64,000 bases of DNA. Origin: JADGRB01 sp036267635 (lineage in GTDB: Bacteria > Myxococcota_A > Polyangia > Fen-1088). The stretch spans positions 1-64,000 of the forward strand of contig DATAVR010000094.1 in the NCBI GenBank assembly GCA_036267635.1. The letters run 5' to 3'. The notes beneath the pieces were generated by a model that did not search any database, was not told where the DNA came from, and was given only the letters and a program-made list of their open reading frames with translations. A program made the position numbers and the translations under genes. Below, one piece after another: positions 63,654 through 64,000 of this stretch (within the stretch, counting starts at the first letter, position 1; each line of letters begins with the position of its first letter).

Positions 63654-64000
63654 ATGGGCAGCGGGCCATCGATCGACGGTTGGTTCGTGCGGTTGGGACT
63701 GATCTTGGCGGCGCTCGTGGGGTGTGGCCGGGCGACCCCTCCCGGAGCGCTGGTCGGCGAGACGGAACACTTTCGCTTGTTCGTCGATCCCGACGCGAAC
63801 GTTCCGGCCGGGCTGGATGGCATGAACGGCCTCGTGGCCCTCGAGACCGAGTGGGCCGACGTCCACACAATGCTGCAGATGCCCGACGGGAAGATCACCT
63901 ACTACTGGCTCTCGCAGGGGCACATTGGCGCGGCGTGCGGAGAGGCGGACGAAGGGGCCTGTCTCTGGGAGCAGAGCCTCGAGATCGATTCGCCTATGCT
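63654..64000 (+). CDS. Lipoprotein, truncated by the window edge
   Basis: At least 115 residues. The ATG at 63654 gives a signal peptide ending in the lipobox ALVGC. The mature part begins with an EHFRLFVDPD segment, then DGMNGLVALETEWADVHTMLQMPDGKITYYWLSQ, and a Cys pair around GAACGEADEGACLW. The TYY...S...A.C.....AC pattern resembles the N-terminal part of myxobacterial gluzincin-like lipoproteins, but any zinc motif lies past the edge of the window. It diverges from the gene at 61911-63497, with 156 bp between. Confidence 0.75.
   Translation, partial: MGSGPSIDGWFVRLGLILAALVGCGRATPPGALVGETEHFRLFVDPDANVPAGLDGMNGLVALETEWADVHTMLQMPDGKITYYWLSQGHIGAACGEADEGACLWEQSLEIDSPM

Overview
The window is a GC-rich chromosomal segment that I read as coming from a myxobacterium-like member of the Myxococcota. 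The evidence is four Hanks-type Ser/Thr kinases with proline-rich tails and PEGA-domain partners, many lipoproteins whose lipobox is followed by Gly/Ala-rich linkers, a TSP3-repeat OmpA lipoprotein, FG-GAP and LamG lipoproteins, and frequent GTG/TTG starts with 1-4 bp overlaps. No rRNA, tRNA, CRISPR array, insertion sequence or prophage was seen, and coding density is very high. The only gene-free stretch over 300 bp is 60951-61358.

Layout. 2-3036: the end of a SpoVR gene, two lipoproteins and a double-psi-barrel exported protein. 3047-6212 (minus): a Uma2-type nuclease, then a Bax1-like (DUF790) nuclease overlapping an XPB-like helicase, a probable DNA-repair pair. 6326-9052: valS, preceded by two perfect hairpins. 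9056-11779 (minus): a membrane kinase, a cytochrome-like lipoprotein and a small conserved protein. 11966-15131: an envelope operon of DUF4398 lipoprotein, TSP3/OmpA lipoprotein and a TPR plus barrel-like protein.

15052-26602 is the most unusual block. A kinase and an FHA protein on the minus strand diverge from a plus-strand operon encoding two large proteins of unknown family, a MoxR AAA+ ATPase, a DNA methyltransferase, a small membrane protein, a von Willebrand A protein and a TPR/HEAT protein. Start and stop codons overlap or nearly touch along much of it. It resembles the MoxR-vWA ternary systems proposed from comparative genomics to act in biological conflict, here with built-in phospho-signalling and a methylase.

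26623-35135 (minus): a small membrane protein, a phospholipase-D-fold lipoprotein, and two giant tandem paralogous lipoproteins made of about 14 and 10 cysteine-rich repeats followed by a beta-helix domain. 35286-38893 (minus): a two-gene fatty-acid beta-oxidation operon of FadN-like and FadA-like enzymes. 38989-42705: lipoprotein, PEGA and FG-GAP genes. 42722-45143 (minus): a MarR regulator and a CLC channel, overlapping. 45196-48191 and 51669-56116 (minus): two kinase/PEGA modules, the second continuing into a LamG lipoprotein and an M91-like metallopeptidase. Between them lie an EF-G paralogue and small exported proteins. 56362-59649: a DUF1579 exported protein, then an HflK-HflC-J-domain operon. 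59685-64000: a glycosidase-like lipoprotein, a structured intergenic region upstream of a LuxR-type regulator, a large secreted lipoprotein, and a lipoprotein cut off by the window edge.

All functional calls rest on reading translated sequence and motifs by eye. No database search was run.
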